DNA from: DASSUW01 sp963759375
GTDB lineage: Bacteria; Actinomycetota; Thermoleophilia; Solirubrobacterales; Solirubrobacteraceae
DNA length: 64,000 nucleotides
Direction: 5' to 3'
Assembly (NCBI GenBank): GCA_963759375.1
Contig: CAVWYY010000001.1
Coordinates: 248,001 to 312,000 of the forward strand
Part shown: positions 42,933 through 51,900 of the stretch, piece by piece
Position numbering within the stretch: the first letter of the stretch is position 1
Layout: each line of letters begins with the position of its first letter
Program-made: the position numbers and the translations under genes
Notes under the pieces: model-generated
Seen by the model: only the letters and a program-made list of their open reading frames with translations
Database searches by the model: none
What the model was told of the DNA's origin: nothing

Positions 42933-44428
42933 TCCAGCCCGTCGGGCACCGCGATCCGCAGGCGGCCCTCGATGCCGTCGGGCGACGCCTCGAGCCCTCC
43001 GGTCGTCTCGCCGAACGGCAGCGTCTTGACGCCGATCTCGTCGAACGTCCGCTGCCACCACGACCCGAGGTCGGCCCGCAGCACGGCCGCGCCGCGGGCA
43101 TCGTCGACCTCCGAGACGTCCATCTTCGCCACCGTGCGCGCCTGGCTCTCGTCGGTGCCGACCACGAAACGGTCGCCGATCATGCCGAACACCACGCTGG
43201 GCACGGCGAACTCCGGCCCCTCGGACTCGTCGTCGAGGCCGGTGATCTCGTACAGGTCGCCGCCCGGCAGTCGCTCGACGCGGATCCCGTTGCGCAGCGC
43301 CGGGAGCGCGCCCGGCACCAGCGGCGCGTCCGGGGCCATCAGCAGCAGCGCCACCAGGCCGGTGTTCCCGAGGCCCTGGAGCCCGCGCAGGATCGCCGGG
43401 AGCCGCGGCGCGAGCCGTGGCAGCAGCGCGCGCATCCGCTCGGGGTCGGCGACATTGCTCACCGCCGCGAACGAGCCATCGGGCCACGCGATGCTCGCGC
43501 TCGGCCCGTTGAACTGCTTCAGGACCTCGTCCTCGAAGGAGATGCCGAGGTCCGACTCGAGCTTCTCGACCTCGCGCACGAACGCCGAATCCGGGTAGGC
43601 GGCGCGGGCGAGGCCGGCGAGGAACACGGTGGTGCGGCTCTGGTCGCGATTGGCCGAGGTGATCGCGCCGTCGACGTCGCCGGCCTCGGGGGAGTCGTCG
43701 CCGGTGGCCAGCGGCAGGTCCTCCTCGCCGAGGTCGTCTGGGTTGGTGCGCACCCGCGCGCGCACGTCGATGGCGTCCTCGTCGAGGCGGACCGAGGCCG
43801 CGACGGACCGCAGCGCCGCGATCCACGGCACCTCGGCGTCGGCGACGTCGAGCTCCGACGCCAGCACGCGGGCGTCCCCGAGGACGCGGACGAGCGCATC
43901 GTCGCCAGCGCCGTCGCCGTAGGCGCTCGCGAAGTCCTCGCTTGTCATACCGGTGCCTTCCCGCTTGCCGTCGATCGCGTCGCGGACCGAGCCGTCGCCA
44001 CCGGTGAGCGACAGCACGAGCGTCGAGCCGTCGGTGCGCGCGTCGATGTCGTCGAGCTTGCGGACCAGCGACCTCGCCTTGGCCTCGTCGGGCGTCTCGA
44101 GCGCGGCGACGATCTTCGGAGCGTCGGTGGGACCCCACCCCGCGATCACGAGCGTGTCCCCGAGCAGCGGTGCGACGTCGCGTTCGTAGTCGACGCGGCC
44201 GCTCGAGTCGAAGATCTCCTCGCGCAGGCTGCCGCCCGCCAGGGACGGCTGGAACAGGCGCTCGAGCCGCCGCAGCTGCTCCCCCTCGAAGTCGGTCGGC
44301 ACGAGCACGACGGCGAAGGCGTCCTTCGGCGCGTAGGCGATCGTGCCGGGGAGGTCGGCGGACGTCGTCTCCTCGCTCCCGCAGCCCGCCGCAAACACCG
44401 CACAGAGCAGCGCCAACAGGGCCGCCAA
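42929..44428 (-). CDS. DUF3352-type lipoprotein, second copy
   Basis: 499 aa if it starts at TTG 44428; no ATG or GTG is available in frame near the signal peptide. AALLALLCAVFAAGC is a lipoprotein signal with lipobox FAAGC. The exported part resembles the protein at 7356-8942 in length and layout (an early VLVPTDFEGEQ-type strand, LAGLARAAYPDS, a late VVGTDESQARTVAKM). Function unknown. It is divergent from gcvT with only 33 nt between the starts. Confidence 0.72.
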   Translation of the reverse strand: MAALLALLCAVFAAGCGSEETTSADLPGTIAYAPKDAFAVVLVPTDFEGEQLRRLERLFQPSLAGGSLREEIFDSSGRVDYERDVAPLLGDTLVIAGWGPTDAPKIVAALETPDEAKARSLVRKLDDIDARTDGSTLVLSLTGGDGSVRDAIDGKREGTGMTSEDFASAYGDGAGDDALVRVLGDARVLASELDVADAEVPWIAALRSVAASVRLDEDAIDVRARVRTNPDDLGEEDLPLATGDDSPEAGDVDGAITSANRDQSRTTVFLAGLARAAYPDSAFVREVEKLESDLGISFEDEVLKQFNGPSASIAWPDGSFAAVSNVADPERMRALLPRLAPRLPAILRGLQGLGNTGLVALLLMAPDAPLVPGALPALRNGIRVERLPGGDLYEITGLDDESEGPEFAVPSVVFGMIGDRFVVGTDESQARTVAKMDVSEVDDARGAAVLRADLGSWWQRTFDEIGVKTLPFGETTGGLEASPDGIEGRLRIAVPDGLD

Positions 44429-44445
44429 CCGCCGGATGCCACTGC

Positions 44446-44451
44446 TAGGGT
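44446..44451 (+). promoter_or_regulatory. -10-like box of the gcv operon
   Basis: TAGGGT, 10 nt before ATG 44462. The 33-nt divergent gap leaves no room for a glycine riboswitch upstream of gcvT. Confidence 0.4.
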
Positions 44452-44461
44452 CACGCCCCGA

Positions 44462-45538
44462 ATGGCCGCCGGTGCGCAGACGCTCAAGCGGACCCCGCTG
44501 TACGACCGCCACGTGGCGGCCGGGGCCCGTCTGGTGCCGTTCGCCGGCTGGGAGATGCCGGTGCAGTACGCGGGCATCCGCGAGGAGCACGTCGCGGTCC
44601 GCCGCGGCGCCGGAGTCTTCGACGTCTCGCACATGGGCGAGGTCGAGACCACCGGCCCCGACGCCGAGGCCTTCCTGCAGCGGGTCCTCTCGAACGATGT
44701 CTCCAGGATTCCCCCGGACGGCGCTCAGTACTCAGTGCTCTGTCGCGACGACGGCGGCGTGCTCGACGACCTGTTCACCTACCGGCTCGGCGACGGCTTC
44801 CTGACGGTCACGAACGCGGCCAACCACGAGAAGGACCTCGCGTGGATGCAGCGCCAGGCCAAGGACTTCGACGTCCAGCTCCACGACCGGCTGCACGACT
44901 ACGCGATGCTCGCCGTACAGGGGCCGGAGGCGCGCGGCCTCGTGGCCGGGCTGGCCGACGGCGAGCTGCCCAAGCGCTTCCGCACCGCGACGCTCACCGT
45001 CGCCGGCGCGCCCGGCGTGCTGGTCTGCGGCACCGGCTACACCGGCGAGGACGGCGTCGAGCTGCTCGTCCCGCCCGACCACGCCGCCGCGGTCTGGGAC
45101 GCGGTGGTCGCCGGCGGGGCGACGCCCGCGGGCCTCGGCGCGCGCGACACGCTGCGCCTGGAGGTCTGCTTCCACCTGTACGGCAACGACCTGATGGAGG
45201 AACGGGGCCCGATCGAGGCGGGCCTCGGCTGGTGCTGCAAGGAGGACACCGGCTTCATCGGCTCGGACGCCGTGCGCGCCGCCCGCGAGGCGGGCCCGGA
45301 GGAGACGCTGGTGCCGTTCGCGATGACCGGCCCGGGGATCGCCCGCCAGGGCAACCCGGTCCAGGGCGGCGGCGAGGTCACCTCCGGCACGATGTCGCCC
45401 TGCCTGGGCATCGGGATCGGCATGGCCTACGTGCCGGTCGACCGCTCCGAGCCGGGCACCGCCCTCGAGATCGATGTCCGCGGCAAGCTGCGTGCTGCCG
45501 AGGTGAGGACCAAGCCGCTGTACACCAAGGAGCGCTGA
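44462..45538 (+). CDS. gcvT: Glycine cleavage system T protein (aminomethyltransferase)
   Basis: 358 aa. LKRTPLYDRHVAAGARLVPFAGWEMPVQY, FDVSHMGEVETTG, and GTGYTGEDGVEL are classic GcvT stretches; the C-terminal barrel domain ends in GTMSPCLGIGIGMAYV and ELDVRGK-like EIDVRGKL. It moves the methylene group from lipoyl-bound aminomethyl to tetrahydrofolate. It is first in the gcvT-H-PA-PB run; gcvH starts 2 nt after its stop. Confidence 0.96.
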   Translation: MAAGAQTLKRTPLYDRHVAAGARLVPFAGWEMPVQYAGIREEHVAVRRGAGVFDVSHMGEVETTGPDAEAFLQRVLSNDVSRIPPDGAQYSVLCRDDGGVLDDLFTYRLGDGFLTVTNAANHEKDLAWMQRQAKDFDVQLHDRLHDYAMLAVQGPEARGLVAGLADGELPKRFRTATLTVAGAPGVLVCGTGYTGEDGVELLVPPDHAAAVWDAVVAGGATPAGLGARDTLRLEVCFHLYGNDLMEERGPIEAGLGWCCKEDTGFIGSDAVRAAREAGPEETLVPFAMTGPGIARQGNPVQGGGEVTSGTMSPCLGIGIGMAYVPVDRSEPGTALEIDVRGKLRAAEVRTKPLYTKER

Positions 45539-45540
45539 AC

Positions 45541-45927
45541 GTGGCCGACGCGAGCTATCCCGACGACCTCCGCTACCACCCCGAGCACGACTGGGCCCGC
45601 ATCGACGGGGACGTCGCGACGTTCGGGATCACCTGGTACGCACAGGACCAGCTGGGGGAGGTCGTGTTCGTCGACCCGCCCGAGGTCGGCAAGACGGTGA
45701 CCAAGGACGAGCCGTACGCCGAGATCGAGTCGGTCAAGGCCGTCTCCGACGTGGTCTCGCCCCTGTCGGGCGAGATCGTCGAGATCAACGAGCTGCTCAA
45801 CGACGAGCCGGAGAAGATCAACGAGGACCCGTACGGCGACGGCTGGCTCGTGAAGGTGCGGCTGTCCGACTCCACCGAGGTGGAGGAGCTGCTCGACCGC
45901 GAGAGCTACGAGGGCAGCCTCACTTGA
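45541..45927 (+). CDS. gcvH: Glycine cleavage system H protein
   Basis: 128 aa from GTG 45541. The lipoyl-carrier fold includes RYHPEHDWARIDGDVATFGITWYAQDQLGEVVFVD, and the lipoylated Lys lies in EIESVKAVSDVVSP. NDEPEKINEDPYGDGWLVKV is the usual C-terminal part. It shuttles the aminomethyl group between P, T and L proteins. Its stop overlaps the TTG of gcvPA. Confidence 0.96.
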   Translation: MADASYPDDLRYHPEHDWARIDGDVATFGITWYAQDQLGEVVFVDPPEVGKTVTKDEPYAEIESVKAVSDVVSPLSGEIVEINELLNDEPEKINEDPYGDGWLVKVRLSDSTEVEELLDRESYEGSLT

Positions 45928-47294
45928 GCCGCTACACCTCCGCCACCGACGCCGACCGGGAGGCGATGCTCGACGCCATCGGGGCGGGATCGGTCGACGA
46001 GCTGTTCGCCGACATCCCCGAGGCCGTGCGCCTGGGGCGGGCGATCGACCTGCCTGCCGGCAAGCCGGAGCAGGAGGTGTACACGTACCTGCGCGACCTC
46101 GCGGCACGCAACGTCTCGGCGGAGGACGAGCTGACGTTCCTCGGCGCCGGGATGTACGACCACTACGTGCCGTCGCTCGTCGACGCACTGCTGTCGCGCT
46201 CGGAGTTCCTGACGCCCTACACGCCGTACCAGCCGGAGGTCTCCCAGGGCACGCTGCAGGTGATGTTCGAGTACCAGACCGCGATCAGCGAGCTGACCGG
46301 GCTGCCGGTGTCGAACGCGACGCTGTACGAGGCGCCGTCCGCGGTCGCGTCGGCCGGCTGGCTGGCGCGGCAACAGAACAAGCGCGCGCGGTTCGTCGTC
46401 TCGCGGGGGCTGCACCCGCACTCGCGCGAGGCGCTGCGGACGACCGCGACCGGCTACGGCACGGAGGTCGAGGAGGTCGCGCTCAAGGACGGCGTCACGA
46501 GCGCCGACGCGCTGCGCGAATCGCTCGGCGACGACGTCTCGGCGGTGTTCCTCCAGCAGCCGAACTTCCTCGGCGCGGTCGAGGACCTCGAGGCGCTGGT
46601 CCCGATCGCGCGCGAGACCGGCGCCCTGCTGGTCGTCCAGTGCGACCCGCTCACGCTCGGCGTCCTCAAGCCGCCCGGCGAGTTCGACGTCGACATCGCC
46701 GTGGGGGAGGGCCAGTCGCTCGGCAACCGGCTCGACTACGGCGGCCCGTCGTTCGGCTTCTTCGCCGCCCAGCAGGCGTTCCTGCGGCGGATGCCGGGCC
46801 GCATCGCCGGCGAGACCACCGACGCCGACGGCAAGCGGGGCTTCGTGCTCACGCTGCAGACGCGCGAGCAGCACATCCGCCGCGAGAAGGCCACGCACAA
46901 CATCACCACCGCGCAGACGCTGAATGCGCTGGCCGGCGTCGTCTACCTGTCGTGGCTGGGCCGGCGCGGCATCGTCGAGCTCGGCGAGCTGCTGCTGCAC
47001 CGGACCGCGTATGCGCGGCGGGTGCTGAGCGAGCTCGACGGCGTCGCGCTGCTGCACGACCAGCCGGTGGTGCGTGAGTTCGCGGTCCGGCTCGCCGCTC
47101 CGGTCGACCGCGTGATCGAGCGCTGCGCCGCCGACGGGGTCAACCCCGGCTACCCGCTGGGCACCGACTACGACGAGTTCGAGGACGGGCTGCTGGTGGC
47201 CATCACCGAGCAGCGCTCGAAGGCCGACATCGACCGGCTCGCCGAGGTGCTCGGCGCCGCCGTCGCCGCAGAGCGCGAGGCGGTGCACGCATGA
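45924..47294 (+). CDS. gcvPA: Glycine dehydrogenase (decarboxylating) subunit 1
   Basis: 456 aa from a TTG at 45924 that overlaps the gcvH stop (TTGA). FLGAGMYDHYVPSLVDALLSRSEFLTPYTPYQPE and GTLQVMFEYQTAISELTGLPVSNATLYE are diagnostic of the GcvPA half. With GcvPB it forms the PLP-dependent P protein that decarboxylates glycine. The split two-subunit form matches that of Firmicutes and thermophile lineages rather than the fused GcvP of many actinobacteria. Confidence 0.96.
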   Translation: MSRYTSATDADREAMLDAIGAGSVDELFADIPEAVRLGRAIDLPAGKPEQEVYTYLRDLAARNVSAEDELTFLGAGMYDHYVPSLVDALLSRSEFLTPYTPYQPEVSQGTLQVMFEYQTAISELTGLPVSNATLYEAPSAVASAGWLARQQNKRARFVVSRGLHPHSREALRTTATGYGTEVEEVALKDGVTSADALRESLGDDVSAVFLQQPNFLGAVEDLEALVPIARETGALLVVQCDPLTLGVLKPPGEFDVDIAVGEGQSLGNRLDYGGPSFGFFAAQQAFLRRMPGRIAGETTDADGKRGFVLTLQTREQHIRREKATHNITTAQTLNALAGVVYLSWLGRRGIVELGELLLHRTAYARRVLSELDGVALLHDQPVVREFAVRLAAPVDRVIERCAADGVNPGYPLGTDYDEFEDGLLVAITEQRSKADIDRLAEVLGAAVAAEREAVHA

Positions 47295-48745
47295 CGCAGA
47301 CGATCTTCGAGAAGTCCGTCGAGGGCCGGCGGGCGTTCGTGGCGCCCGAGCTCGACGTGCCGCGCGACGACGACGCGCTGCCCGAGCGCTTCCGCCGCGC
47401 CGAGCCGCCGAAGCTGCCGGAGATCTCCGAGCCGGAGATCGTCCGCCACTACACGATGCTCTCGACGAAGAACTTCCATGTCGACCGCGGCTTCTACCCG
47501 CTGGGCTCGTGCACGATGAAGCACAACCCGAAGCTGCACGAGCGCGTGGCGGCGCTCCCCGGTCACGCGCGGCTGCACCCGCTGCAGGCGCCGGCCCGCG
47601 CCCAGGGTGCGCTGCAACTGATGTGGGAGCTGCAGCGCGCGCTGGCCGAGATCGCCGGGCTGCCGCACGTGTCGCTCCAGCCGTCGGCGGGGTCGCAGGG
47701 CGAGCTGGCCGGCGTGCTGCTCACGCGCGCCTACCACGAGTCGCGCGGCGAGCACCGCACCAAGGTGCTCACGCCGGACACGGCGCACGGCACCAACCCG
47801 GCGACCGTGACGATGGCCGGCTACGACGTCGTCAAGCTCGGGACCGCCGACGACGGCGGGGTGGACCTCGACGACCTGCGGGCGAAGGTCGACGACGAGA
47901 CCGCCTCGCTGATGCTCACCAACCCGAACACGCTCGGCGTGTTCGACCGCAACATCCAGGAGATCGCCTCGATCGTGCACGACGCGGGGGCGACGCTCTA
48001 CTACGACGGCGCCAACCTCAACGCGGTCATGGGTCGCGCCCGGCCGGGCGACATGGGGTTCGACATCGTCCATTACAACCTGCACAAGACGTTCACCCAG
48101 CCGCACGGCGGCGGCGGCCCGGGCGCCGGCCCGATCGCCGTGTCGGACCGGATCGAGCCGTTCCTGCCGCGCCCTCAGGTTGTGAAGCGCGACAACGGCT
48201 CGTTCGACCTGGACTTCGACCGCCCGCAGTCGATCGGCCGCCTGCGCGGGTTCCAGGGCAACTTCGGGGTCTTCGTGCGCTCGTACGCGTACATCCTCTC
48301 GCTCGGCAGCGACGGGCTGGCCGAGGCCAGCGACGTCGCGGTGCTCAACGCCAACTACCTGATGGCGCGGCTGCGCGAGCTGTGCGGCGAGCACCTGCCG
48401 GCCGCCTACGACCGGACCTGCATGCACGAGTTCGTGCTCACCGGCGGCCCGATGAAGAAGGCGCTCGGGATCAAGACGCTCGACCTGGCGAAGCGGCTGC
48501 TCGACCACGACTTCCACCCGCCGACCGTCTACTTCCCGCTGCTCGTGGACGAGGCGCTGCTGATCGAGCCGACCGAGACCGAGACGCGCGAGACGCTCGA
48601 CGAGTTCGCCGAGGGGGTGGCGGCGATCCTCGAAGAGGCCGCCGAGGATCCCTCGATCGCGCAGAACGCGCCGTACGACACACCGGTGCGCCGGCTCGAC
48701 GAGGCCGGCGCCGCCAAGCGGCTGGTCATCCGCCAGCCGCTGTAG
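47291..48745 (+). CDS. gcvPB: Glycine dehydrogenase (decarboxylating) subunit 2
   Basis: 484 aa. RHYTMLSTKNFHVDRGFYPLGSCTMKHNPK near the start and the PLP-binding block DIVHYNLHKTFTQPHGGGGPGAGP, whose Lys holds the cofactor, are clear. It completes the P protein. The start overlaps gcvPA by 4 nt. The L protein (lipoamide dehydrogenase) is not encoded here and must be supplied from elsewhere. Confidence 0.97.
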   Translation: MTQTIFEKSVEGRRAFVAPELDVPRDDDALPERFRRAEPPKLPEISEPEIVRHYTMLSTKNFHVDRGFYPLGSCTMKHNPKLHERVAALPGHARLHPLQAPARAQGALQLMWELQRALAEIAGLPHVSLQPSAGSQGELAGVLLTRAYHESRGEHRTKVLTPDTAHGTNPATVTMAGYDVVKLGTADDGGVDLDDLRAKVDDETASLMLTNPNTLGVFDRNIQEIASIVHDAGATLYYDGANLNAVMGRARPGDMGFDIVHYNLHKTFTQPHGGGGPGAGPIAVSDRIEPFLPRPQVVKRDNGSFDLDFDRPQSIGRLRGFQGNFGVFVRSYAYILSLGSDGLAEASDVAVLNANYLMARLRELCGEHLPAAYDRTCMHEFVLTGGPMKKALGIKTLDLAKRLLDHDFHPPTVYFPLLVDEALLIEPTETETRETLDEFAEGVAAILEEAAEDPSIAQNAPYDTPVRRLDEAGAAKRLVIRQPL

Positions 48746-48814
48746 CCCTTCGGCCGATCCGCGATCGACCTTGGGCGGATTGTGGGCGCCGCCCCGCGCG
48801 GCGATTCTCGGCGC

Positions 48815-49438
48815 GTGCCCACCGCGTTCGCGATCGACTACGACGGCCGTTGCATCGAGGTCATCCCCGAGACCACGATGACCAAGGATCGCCTGCAGCT
48901 GCGGATCGACGGCGAGCTCGTCGCCGAGGTCAAGCCGAACGGCGCGAAGACCGTGGTCGAGGGCGACGGTGTCGAGGTCCGCGTGGTCATGCCGTGGCAC
49001 GGCGTGAGCATCACCCGCGCCGAGTTGGTCACTGTGGGCGGCCCGGTCCGGCTCGCGCCCGCTCCCGGCAGCGCGGCGGCCCGTCGCGAGGAGCTCGAGC
49101 GGCGCCGGCCCGGCCTCTACGCGGCCCGCCACGTCGCGAAGGGCGTGCTGCAGGCGCTCCTCGCGATCGTCGGCATCGGGTTCGCGATCCGGCTGCTCCC
49201 GGACATCTCGCTGCCCGTCGACGTGCCGGACCTCCCGCTGCCCGACGTCGGCCTCGATATGCCGGGGTGGTTGAAGGTCGTGTTCCCGGTGCTGCTCGGG
49301 GTGGTCATCGCCTTGCGCGAGTGGAGGCGGCGACGGCCAGGTGGTAGACACCGTGATCGTGGCGGCCTCGGAGACGACGTTGAAGGCGGGCCGCCGTCGC
49401 GTACGGATCAGCAACCCGGGCAAGGTCCTGTTCCCTGA
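48815..49438 (+). CDS. Hypothetical membrane protein, 207 aa
   Basis: I do not recognise this family. From GTG 48815 (another GTG in frame at 48782) the first 90 residues look like a small beta-rich domain (FAIDYDGRCIEVIPETTMTKDRLQL). A basic segment and two hydrophobic stretches follow (AKGVLQALLAIVGIGFAI, LKVVFPVLLGVVIAL), separated by a Pro/Asp-rich loop. The C-terminus is polar and overlaps the polymerase gene by 98 nt, so the true end or the next start may need adjustment. Confidence 0.55.
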   Translation: MPTAFAIDYDGRCIEVIPETTMTKDRLQLRIDGELVAEVKPNGAKTVVEGDGVEVRVVMPWHGVSITRAELVTVGGPVRLAPAPGSAAARREELERRRPGLYAARHVAKGVLQALLAIVGIGFAIRLLPDISLPVDVPDLPLPDVGLDMPGWLKVVFPVLLGVVIALREWRRRRPGGRHRDRGGLGDDVEGGPPSRTDQQPGQGPVP

Positions 49439-50258
49439 CGACGGGATCACGAAGCTCGACCTGGCGAACTACTACGCGGCGGTGGGCGACGCGATGACCG
49501 GCCACGTCCGCGACCGGCCGCTGAACCTGTGGCGCTGGAACGACGGGATCGACAAGGAGGTCGTGGTCCAGCAGGCGATTCCCAAGGGCGCGCCCGAGTG
49601 GGTGCGGCGCGTGACCGTGTCGCGCCGGAAGGGCGGCGAGATCACCAAGGTGGTCGGCGGCGAGAAGGCGACGCTCGTCTGGCTCGCGAACCAGAACTGC
49701 ATCACCCCGCACAACTGGACGGCCCGCGCCGACAAGCCCGATCAGCCGGACCGGATCGTCTTCGACTTCGACCCCGCCGACGACGCGGATGGGCAGTTCG
49801 AGGCGATCCGCGAGGGGGCGCTGGCGCTCGGCGACCTGCTGCGCTCGCACGGCCTGGCCCCGTACGCGATGACGTCGGGTTCGCGGGGCATCCACGTCGT
49901 GGCGCCGCTCCGCCGCGGCCCGGACTCCGACACCGTGCGGACGGTGGCGGGAGAGCTGGCAGAGGAGATCGCCGGGCAGCTGCCGGACACGCTCACGACG
50001 TCGTGGCGCAAGGAGGGCCGTGGAGGTCGCGTGCTGGTCGACGCCGCCCGCAACACCTACGCGCAGACCGCCGTGGCGCCCTATGCCGTGCGGGCCAAGC
50101 GGGGCGCGCCGGTGGCGTGCCCGCTGGCCTGGGAGGAGCTCTCCGATCCGGAGCTGTCGCCGCGGCGGTTCACGCTGCGCGACGTGCCGGAGCGGCTCGA
50201 GGCGCGCGGCGATCCCTGGGACGGGATCGCTGCCGCCGCCGCGGCGCTACCCAGCTGA
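49341..50258 (+). CDS. LigD-type polymerase/primase domain protein (PolDom), stand-alone
   Basis: 305 aa from GTG 49341. VRISNPGKVLFPDDGITKLDLANYY is the typical start of LigD polymerase domains; the two metal-binding Asp are in IVFDFDPADDAD at about 140-150, followed by MTSGSRGIHVVAPL and SWRKEGRGGRVLVDAARNTYAQTAVAPYAVRA. These archaeo-eukaryotic primase-fold enzymes fill gaps in non-homologous end joining. There is no ligase or phosphoesterase domain and no ku gene nearby, so it is an orphan polymerase here. Confidence 0.92.
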   Translation: MVDTVIVAASETTLKAGRRRVRISNPGKVLFPDDGITKLDLANYYAAVGDAMTGHVRDRPLNLWRWNDGIDKEVVVQQAIPKGAPEWVRRVTVSRRKGGEITKVVGGEKATLVWLANQNCITPHNWTARADKPDQPDRIVFDFDPADDADGQFEAIREGALALGDLLRSHGLAPYAMTSGSRGIHVVAPLRRGPDSDTVRTVAGELAEEIAGQLPDTLTTSWRKEGRGGRVLVDAARNTYAQTAVAPYAVRAKRGAPVACPLAWEELSDPELSPRRFTLRDVPERLEARGDPWDGIAAAAAALPS

Positions 50259-51242
50259 TCGCCCGAGCTGCGCCTCCGGTGACAGCTCCGCGCGAAGCGC
50301 ATCCGCGGCCAGCGCCCGCCCGAGCCATGGCGCGTGCTTGAACAGGTTGCCGCCGGCGACGAAGCGCGCGCAGCCGGCGTCCCACGCGGCGATCCCGTCC
50401 GGGCCCCAGGGCAGCTCGGTCGCCCAGCAGTGGCGGACGTCGACCGGCGACGGGTCGAGCCCGGGCAGGTTCGCGGCCACCCAGTCGCGCGTGCGCTCGG
50501 CCGAGGCCGCCAGCTCGGCCGGCTCGACATCGTCCAGGCCGACGGCGAAGCGGTCGTTGCCGGGATAGGGGTCGCCGTAGGCGCCGTCCGGATGCTGCAG
50601 GCAGGGCAGGCGCTCCGGCGGCTCGCCGCGGACCGGGAACGTCAGCCGCACGTGCGAGGCCTCGGCGACAGGCAGCTCGAGCCCGACCGTGCGCGCCAGC
50701 GCCGGCGTGCCGCGTCCCGCGCAGACCACGACCCGGTCGTGGCGGGCGACGATCCCACCGCAGCGCACATCGCCGTCGGCGCTCACGGCGTACACCTCGT
50801 CGCTGACGATCCGCACGCCCTCGACCAGCGCGGCGATCGCCGCGCGGGTGCGGATCACGCCCGCATCGTGGTCGATCATCGCCGGCCCGTCCCACGGCCC
50901 GATCAGCGGCACGTCGTCGATCTCCCGTACGCGGGCGCCGGCGTCGCGGACCAGCGGCAGCCGCCGCTCGACCGCCGGGCCGAGCAGCACGGCGCCGTCG
51001 CGCGAGACGAGCTCGGTCCCGAACCGGGATTCCCACTCGCGCCACACGGCCAGCGACTCGGCCGCGAGGGCGACGAGCCGCGGGTCGTCGTGGGCGTGGC
51101 GGAAGATCCGCGACTGCCCGCCCGACTGCGCGGCGCCGGGCACGGCCCGCTCGTAGACGGTCACCGACGCGCCCTGCTCGCGCAGCGCGTATGCCGCCGA
51201 CAGGCCGACGATCCCGGCGCCGACGACCGCGACGTCGCTCAC
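50247..51242 (-). CDS. FAD-dependent amine/amino-acid oxidoreductase (DAO/sarcosine oxidase-like)
   Basis: 331 aa from GTG 51242. The N-terminal Rossmann motif VAVVGAGIVGLSAAYALREQGASVTVYE binds FAD. GGQSRIFRHAH, HVRLTFPVRG and the C-terminal FVAGGNLFKHAPWLG fit monomeric sarcosine oxidase/N-methyltryptophan oxidase relatives, but a covalent flavin Cys is not evident. It probably oxidises a secondary amine or amino acid. The start overlaps the upstream TetR stop by 4 nt (GTGA), so the two form an operon. Confidence 0.83.
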   Translation of the reverse strand: MSDVAVVGAGIVGLSAAYALREQGASVTVYERAVPGAAQSGGQSRIFRHAHDDPRLVALAAESLAVWREWESRFGTELVSRDGAVLLGPAVERRLPLVRDAGARVREIDDVPLIGPWDGPAMIDHDAGVIRTRAAIAALVEGVRIVSDEVYAVSADGDVRCGGIVARHDRVVVCAGRGTPALARTVGLELPVAEASHVRLTFPVRGEPPERLPCLQHPDGAYGDPYPGNDRFAVGLDDVEPAELAASAERTRDWVAANLPGLDPSPVDVRHCWATELPWGPDGIAAWDAGCARFVAGGNLFKHAPWLGRALAADALRAELSPEAQLGRSAG

Positions 51243-51820
51243 GGGGCCGCCGCCCGCAGTGCGGTGGCCAGCGCCTCGGCGTCCACGCCCTCGTCCTCGC
51301 GTAGATGCCAGACGAGTTCGGCGGCCAGCGGCGCGAGCACCACGTGGGCGCGCAGCGCGCGGTCGCCGTCCACGGCGAGCTCCTCGAGCAGCAGCACGAC
51401 GTGCTGCAGCCACGCCCGGTAGGCGCCGGTCCGGTAGCGGGCGGTCGGCGCCGCCGAGTCGACCTCGGCGAGCAGCTCGTAGTGCTCGGCGGTGAGCGCG
51501 GCCAGCGCGCCGAGGAACGCGTCGAGCCGCTCGCGCGCCGCGGCGCCCGGCCCCAGCGGCGGCGGGCCGCGCAGGATCTGCTCCTGCAGGCTGCGCTCGG
51601 CCTCGTCGACCAGCGCCGTCGCCAACCCGGCCCGGTCGCCGAAGCGGTGGAAGATCGTGCCCTTGGCGACGCCGGCCGCCTCGGCCACGTCGCTCATCGT
51701 CACCGCGCGCACGCCGCGCTCGGCGAACAGCTGCCGCGCGGCGTCGAGCACCCGCCTCCGGTTGCGCGCCGCGTCGGCGCGCTCGGGCCGCGAGGCGCCG
51801 GCGACGGGCAGTTCTGCCAT
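51239..51820 (-). CDS. TetR-family transcriptional regulator
   Basis: 193 aa. The N-terminal HTH is clear: RVLDAARQLFAERGVRAVTMSDVAEAAGVAKGTIFHRFGDRAGLA at about 23-67. It is divergent from the DMT-type transporter gene, and two nearly identical 20-bp dyads lie between them. It is translationally coupled to the FAD oxidoreductase. Likely role: repressor of both the transporter and its own operon. Confidence 0.92.
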   Translation of the reverse strand: MAELPVAGASRPERADAARNRRRVLDAARQLFAERGVRAVTMSDVAEAAGVAKGTIFHRFGDRAGLATALVDEAERSLQEQILRGPPPLGPGAAARERLDAFLGALAALTAEHYELLAEVDSAAPTARYRTGAYRAWLQHVVLLLEELAVDGDRALRAHVVLAPLAAELVWHLREDEGVDAEALATALRAAAP

Positions 51821-51834
51821 GCCGTCAAGGTATC

Positions 51835-51854
51835 AACTTGACCACGGGCAAGTT
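51835..51854. promoter_or_regulatory. TetR operator 1
   Basis: AACTTGACCACGGGCAAGTT, an imperfect palindrome 15 nt from the TetR start, so binding would block tetR transcription. It shares its pattern with operator 2. Confidence 0.7.
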
Positions 51855-51867
51855 ATTGCTAGCCTCG

Positions 51868-51887
51868 AATTTGACCACAGTCAAGTT
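51868..51887. promoter_or_regulatory. TetR operator 2
   Basis: AATTTGACCACAGTCAAGTT, 13 nt before the transporter ATG. Its centre is 33 bp (about three helical turns) from operator 1, and 17 of 20 positions agree. Two dimers on the same DNA face could cooperate. Confidence 0.7.
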
Positions 51888-51900
51888 TCGGAGCCCGCCA

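Noticed and set aside
41433..44138. Long open frames of 500-1500 codons opposite or beside real genes (also 7474-8643, 23215-25338, 15249-16724)
   Set aside because: They are out-of-frame readings of GC-rich coding DNA, with Arg/Ala/Gly-dominated composition and no recognisable domains.
44429..44461. Glycine riboswitch before gcvT
   Set aside because: Only 33 nt separate the divergent starts; too short for the aptamers.
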